Assembly (NCBI GenBank): GCA_045577635.1
Contig: JAZNIS010000043.1
Span: 1-14,361, forward strand
Source: UBA6345 sp045577635
GTDB taxonomy: Bacteria; Bacillota; Clostridia; Christensenellales; UBA1242
Direction of reading: 5' to 3'
DNA: 14,361 bases
Below, piece by piece: positions 12,455 to 14,361 of this stretch. The position numbers and the translations under genes were made by a program. The notes beneath the pieces were generated by a model. The model saw only the letters and a list, made by a program, of their open reading frames with translations. It was not told where the DNA came from and did no database searches. Each line of letters starts with the position of its first letter. Position 1 is the stretch's first letter.

Positions 12455-13240
12455 TTATTTATCACTTACCATAGTGGCTTTAAAACATATAACCGATAAA
12501 ACAATGCTTGCAACCATAAACAGCATTAAAGGAATAAAACCTAGTGCCGCCACCTTATCAAATGTATAAAGCCCAAAACCTGTTTTAGGAGCAGCTGTTA
12601 TAGCTCTACCTATATACACCGAAGGATAAAACGGTAAAAACCTACAAAACACTTCAAAATCGCCCATAGAGCTAACAGGCATCCAACAACCACCCAACAT
12701 ACCTGCCAAGGTTATAAAAGCCGATGAAATCCCAGGAGATGCTTTATCATTAAAAATTGTTCCAAACAATATCCCACCAAAAACCATTGTTAATAAAATT
12801 GGCAATTGGCTAATAACTAATAATAGAATTTTATAAAAAGGAACAAATGGAACATTTGAAATTAATGATATTATCCACCCTGTTAGCACACATACCACCG
12901 ATTGCCCTAACCCTACAATTATTCCAACAACAGCATATCCTAAAATAAATTCATAAGATTTCATTGGAGATGAAAACAATCGTTTTAAAAACATTGTTTG
13001 TTTATCCTTTGAAACAAGTAATGACATTGTTAACATTACAAATGTGTAAGAAAACATCATTATTCCAGGCAACAAAGCTTTTAGCTCAAACTCGGCAGTG
13101 TTTCCTTGTGAGTAATTATTAATTATTTGAAACATTACAAACATTATTACAGGAAACCCCAAACAAAAAACATATATTATAGGGTCCCTAAAAACTTCTT
13201 TAATGTTTCGTTTAAAAAAGTTTAAAAATCTATTGTTCAT
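12455..13240 (-). CDS. ABC-2 type transporter permease
   Basis: 261 residues with six membrane segments in the ABC-2 arrangement: an N-terminal amphipathic stretch (FLNFFKRNIKEVFRDP), TM1 near 22-42, TM2 near 60-78, the typical coupling region SKDKQTMFLKRLFSSPMKSYEF (76-97), then TM3 to TM6. The class moves drugs, lipids, polysaccharides or peptides outward; the substrate is not visible. The ATG at 13240 lies inside the end of the ATPase gene (11-base overlap), so the two are translationally coupled and form one transporter. Confidence 0.9.
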   Translation of the reverse strand: MNNRFLNFFKRNIKEVFRDPIIYVFCLGFPVIMFVMFQIINNYSQGNTAEFELKALLPGIMMFSYTFVMLTMSLLVSKDKQTMFLKRLFSSPMKSYEFILGYAVVGIIVGLGQSVVCVLTGWIISLISNVPFVPFYKILLLVISQLPILLTMVFGGILFGTIFNDKASPGISSAFITLAGMLGGCWMPVSSMGDFEVFCRFLPFYPSVYIGRAITAAPKTGFGLYTFDKVAALGFIPLMLFMVASIVLSVICFKATMVSDK

Positions 13241-13952
13241 TATCTAACTCCACTAACTTTATAAATGCTTCTTCAAAAGTGTTTTTATTGGTTAGTTTTT
13301 TTATTTCTTCAATTGTGTCAACCTTTAATAGTTTACCCTTTGACAAAATTCCAACCCTATCACATAAATATTCAATTTCTTCTAAATAATGTGATGTAAG
13401 AATTATAGTAACATTATTTTTTAATTTATTAATAATTTCCCAAAGTTCCCTTCTGGCAAAAACATCTAAACCCAAAGTTGGTTCATCTAAAAACAATATT
13501 TTAGGTTTGGAAATTAAAGCTATTGCAATAGAGAGTTTCCTTTTATAACCACCAGATAAAGTTTTTGCTTTTTGATTTAAAACTTCCTTTAAATTAAAAA
13601 CTTTAACAACTTCATCTATTACAGAATTATCACCTTTATTGTAAATCGCAGAAAAAAACTCTAAATTTTCTTTAACCGTTAAATTATTTGCAACCGATGT
13701 TTCTTGTGGAGAAATATCAACAATTTCTTTAATTTTGTTAATATCTTTATCTAAATTTAAACCATCAACAATAACAGTACCATTCGTTTTTTTAGTAAGC
13801 CCACACAAAATTTTTATTAAAGTTGTTTTTCCTGCACCATTTACACCCAACAAGCCAAACAACTCACCCTTATTAATTTGCAAACTGACATCGTTAACAG
13901 CAACTTTTGACTTATAATTTTTTGTTAAATTGTTAATTGTTATAAACGACAT
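13230..13952 (-). CDS. ABC transporter ATP-binding protein
   Basis: 240 residues, one complete nucleotide-binding domain: Walker A GVNGAGKT (36-43), Q-loop Gln83, signature LSGGY (132-136), Walker B ILFLDEP (152-158) followed by TLGLD, and switch His188 (LTSHYLEE). It resembles the ABC-2 exporter ATPases of the drug/antibiotic (CcmA/DrrA-like) class. The C-terminus is short, with no extra domain. Start: ATG at 13952 with AAAGGAA about 7 bases upstream. It is preceded by the AbrB-type gene with an 11-base gap and overlaps the permease gene, so regulator, ATPase and permease form one operon. Confidence 0.94.
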   Translation of the reverse strand: MSFITINNLTKNYKSKVAVNDVSLQINKGELFGLLGVNGAGKTTLIKILCGLTKKTNGTVIVDGLNLDKDINKIKEIVDISPQETSVANNLTVKENLEFFSAIYNKGDNSVIDEVVKVFNLKEVLNQKAKTLSGGYKRKLSIAIALISKPKILFLDEPTLGLDVFARRELWEIINKLKNNVTIILTSHYLEEIEYLCDRVGILSKGKLLKVDTIEEIKKLTNKNTFEEAFIKLVELDNEQ

Positions 13953-13963
13953 AATTATTCCTT

Positions 13964-14158
13964 TTATTTACCTAACACTTGACTTGATAAATCTTCAATA
14001 AAATCTGATTTTAAAATTGCCATACCTTTTTCTTTATCACATAACACAATAACAGTATCGCCCGGATTTATGTTAAACATAATTCTAGCTTCTTTGGGAA
14101 TTACTATTTGCCCCTTTTCGCCCACTTTGCAAACTCCTACATACTTTTCTCTTTCCAT
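13964..14158 (-). CDS. AbrB/MazE/SpoVT-type DNA-binding protein
   Basis: 64 residues with one swapped-hairpin AbrB domain: VCKVGEKGQIVIPKEAR (9-25), MFNINPGDTVIVL (27-39), then a short helix and tail. The frame is open up to an ATG at 14239. The perfect promoter and the Shine-Dalgarno AAAGGAG, 5 bases before the ATG at 14158, show that the protein begins with MEREKYVG; the extra 27 codons would be translated promoter DNA. Dimers of this family bind AT-rich DNA. Small AbrB genes in front of an ABC-2 exporter are a recurrent arrangement in Bacillota, so it most likely controls its own operon (inference). No toxin-like gene follows, which argues against a MazE-type antitoxin. Confidence 0.9.
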   Translation of the reverse strand: MEREKYVGVCKVGEKGQIVIPKEARIMFNINPGDTVIVLCDKEKGMAILKSDFIEDLSSQVLGK

Positions 14159-14181
14159 ACTAACTCCTTTGTTTAATTTGT

Positions 14182-14208
14182 TATACTTTTCATACTTATT
14201 ATACTTTT
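14182..14208. repeat. Three tandem 9-base repeats at the AbrB-ABC promoter
   Basis: On the plus strand TATACTTTT (14182-14190), CATACTTAT (14191-14199) and TATACTTTT (14200-14208) run head to tail without gaps; units 1 and 3 are identical. Unit 3 and the end of unit 2 contain the -10 (complement of 14198-14203), and units 1 and 2 cover the expected transcription start. This is where a self-repressor would bind. Confidence 0.5.
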
Positions 14209-14226
14209 TGGATATTACATTGTCAA
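14198..14226 (-). promoter_or_regulatory. Consensus sigma-A promoter of the AbrB-ABC operon
   Basis: On the minus strand TTGACA (complement of 14221-14226), 17 bases, and TATAAT (complement of 14198-14203): twelve of twelve consensus bases with ideal spacing. It is the strongest promoter in the window, which suggests it is normally held down by a repressor. Confidence 0.9.
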
Positions 14227-14235
14227 CAATAACAA

Positions 14236-14270
14236 ACAAAAAACACCTTAACCATAACGGTTAAAGTGTT
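14236..14270 (-). terminator. Terminator of a minus-strand gene at the right edge
   Basis: AACACCTTAACC (14242-14253) and GGTTAAAGTGTT (14259-14270) form a 12-base stem with a 5-base loop. The mismatch is U.G only in minus-strand RNA, and a T-run follows on that strand. It ends a gene entering from the right and lies just before the AbrB promoter. Confidence 0.75.
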
Positions 14271-14274
14271 AAAT

Positions 14275-14361
14275 TTAAATAAGTTTTTTAACTTTAAACA
14301 TATAATTTAAAACCAACCAATTTTGTGGGAAATATTGATTAATGGTCCAATAACTAACCCC
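14275..14361 (-). CDS. Possible C-terminal end of a gene cut by the window edge
   Basis: On the minus strand one frame is open from the window edge for 28 codons (beginning GVSYWTINQYFPQNWL) and stops at 14277-14275, 5 bases before the terminator stem. That spacing is like the other genes here. A second frame (GLVIGPLINISHKIGWF) stops at 14309-14307 and has similarly acceptable codons. The stretch is too short to tell which is real or to name a product. The hairpin that follows makes it likely that one of them is the end of a gene. Confidence 0.35.
   Translation of the reverse strand, partial: GVSYWTINQYFPQNWLVLNYMFKVKKLI

Noticed and set aside
13964..14158. MazE-like antitoxin of a toxin-antitoxin pair
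   Set aside because: The co-transcribed genes are an ABC ATPase and permease; no small toxin frame is adjacent.
14159..14239. A 27-codon N-terminal extension of the AbrB-type protein
   Set aside because: The stretch contains the consensus promoter, the tandem repeats and the Shine-Dalgarno for the ATG at 14158; it is regulatory DNA.
1..14361. tRNA, rRNA, riboswitch, CRISPR, insertion sequence or attachment sites
   Set aside because: Gaps between genes are all under about 180 bases and are accounted for by promoters and terminators. No cloverleaf, conserved RNA core, spaced direct repeats or transposase was seen.

Overview
The window is a stretch of chromosome from a very AT-rich, low-GC Gram-positive bacterium. 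By eye the G+C is roughly 30 percent; I did not compute it. SpoIVA, SpoIIP and a YlmC/YmxH-type PRC-barrel protein point to an endospore-forming lineage of Bacillota. Single-gene resemblance and context (der-plsY-spoIVA, ymxH-nrdR, a DUF1538 plus P-II cassette) fit Clostridia, probably one of the small-genome uncultured gut groups, but the exact taxon is inference. The standard genetic code fits every gene. No rRNA, tRNA, CRISPR array, insertion sequence or phage gene was seen. No gene-free stretch exceeds about 180 bases.

Layout. 1-30 holds a terminator of an upstream gene. 101-775 (+) is a HAD phosphatase, convergent across a shared hairpin with a membrane-bound XRE regulator (841-1890, -). 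Next on the minus strand come an AlkD-type DNA repair protein (2003-2695), spoIVA (2791-4269), plsY (4383-5153) and der (5155-6480), then spoIIP (6607-7719) and an overlapping unrecognised membrane protein (to 8278). A divergent promoter region leads into plus-strand ymxH/ylmC-like (8395-8709) and nrdR (8800-9273). A shared hairpin separates nrdR from a minus-strand HD phosphohydrolase (9371-9961). From 10143 to 12428 (+) lies a three-gene operon: a double-length DUF1538 membrane protein followed by two overlapping P-II-like genes. The last part (12455-14158, -) is an operon of an AbrB-type regulator, an ABC ATPase and an ABC-2 permease. The right edge holds a minus-strand terminator and possibly the last codons of another gene.

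How it works together. Der (ribosome assembly) and PlsY (phospholipid synthesis) are housekeeping. SpoIVA and SpoIIP act at different stages of forespore engulfment and coat building, and spoIVA has a plausible sigma-E promoter of its own. The DUF1538/P-II operon looks like an ion transporter with dedicated nucleotide-sensing regulators and is the most interesting unit here. Most transcription units end in clear hairpins placed within a few bases of the stop codon, and several promoters carry an extended -10 (TGN before the -10 hexamer).

Start codons were reassigned where a Shine-Dalgarno sequence decides: spoIVA, plsY, the second P-II gene and the AbrB gene all start downstream of the longest possible frame. 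der and the DUF1538 gene start with TTG.
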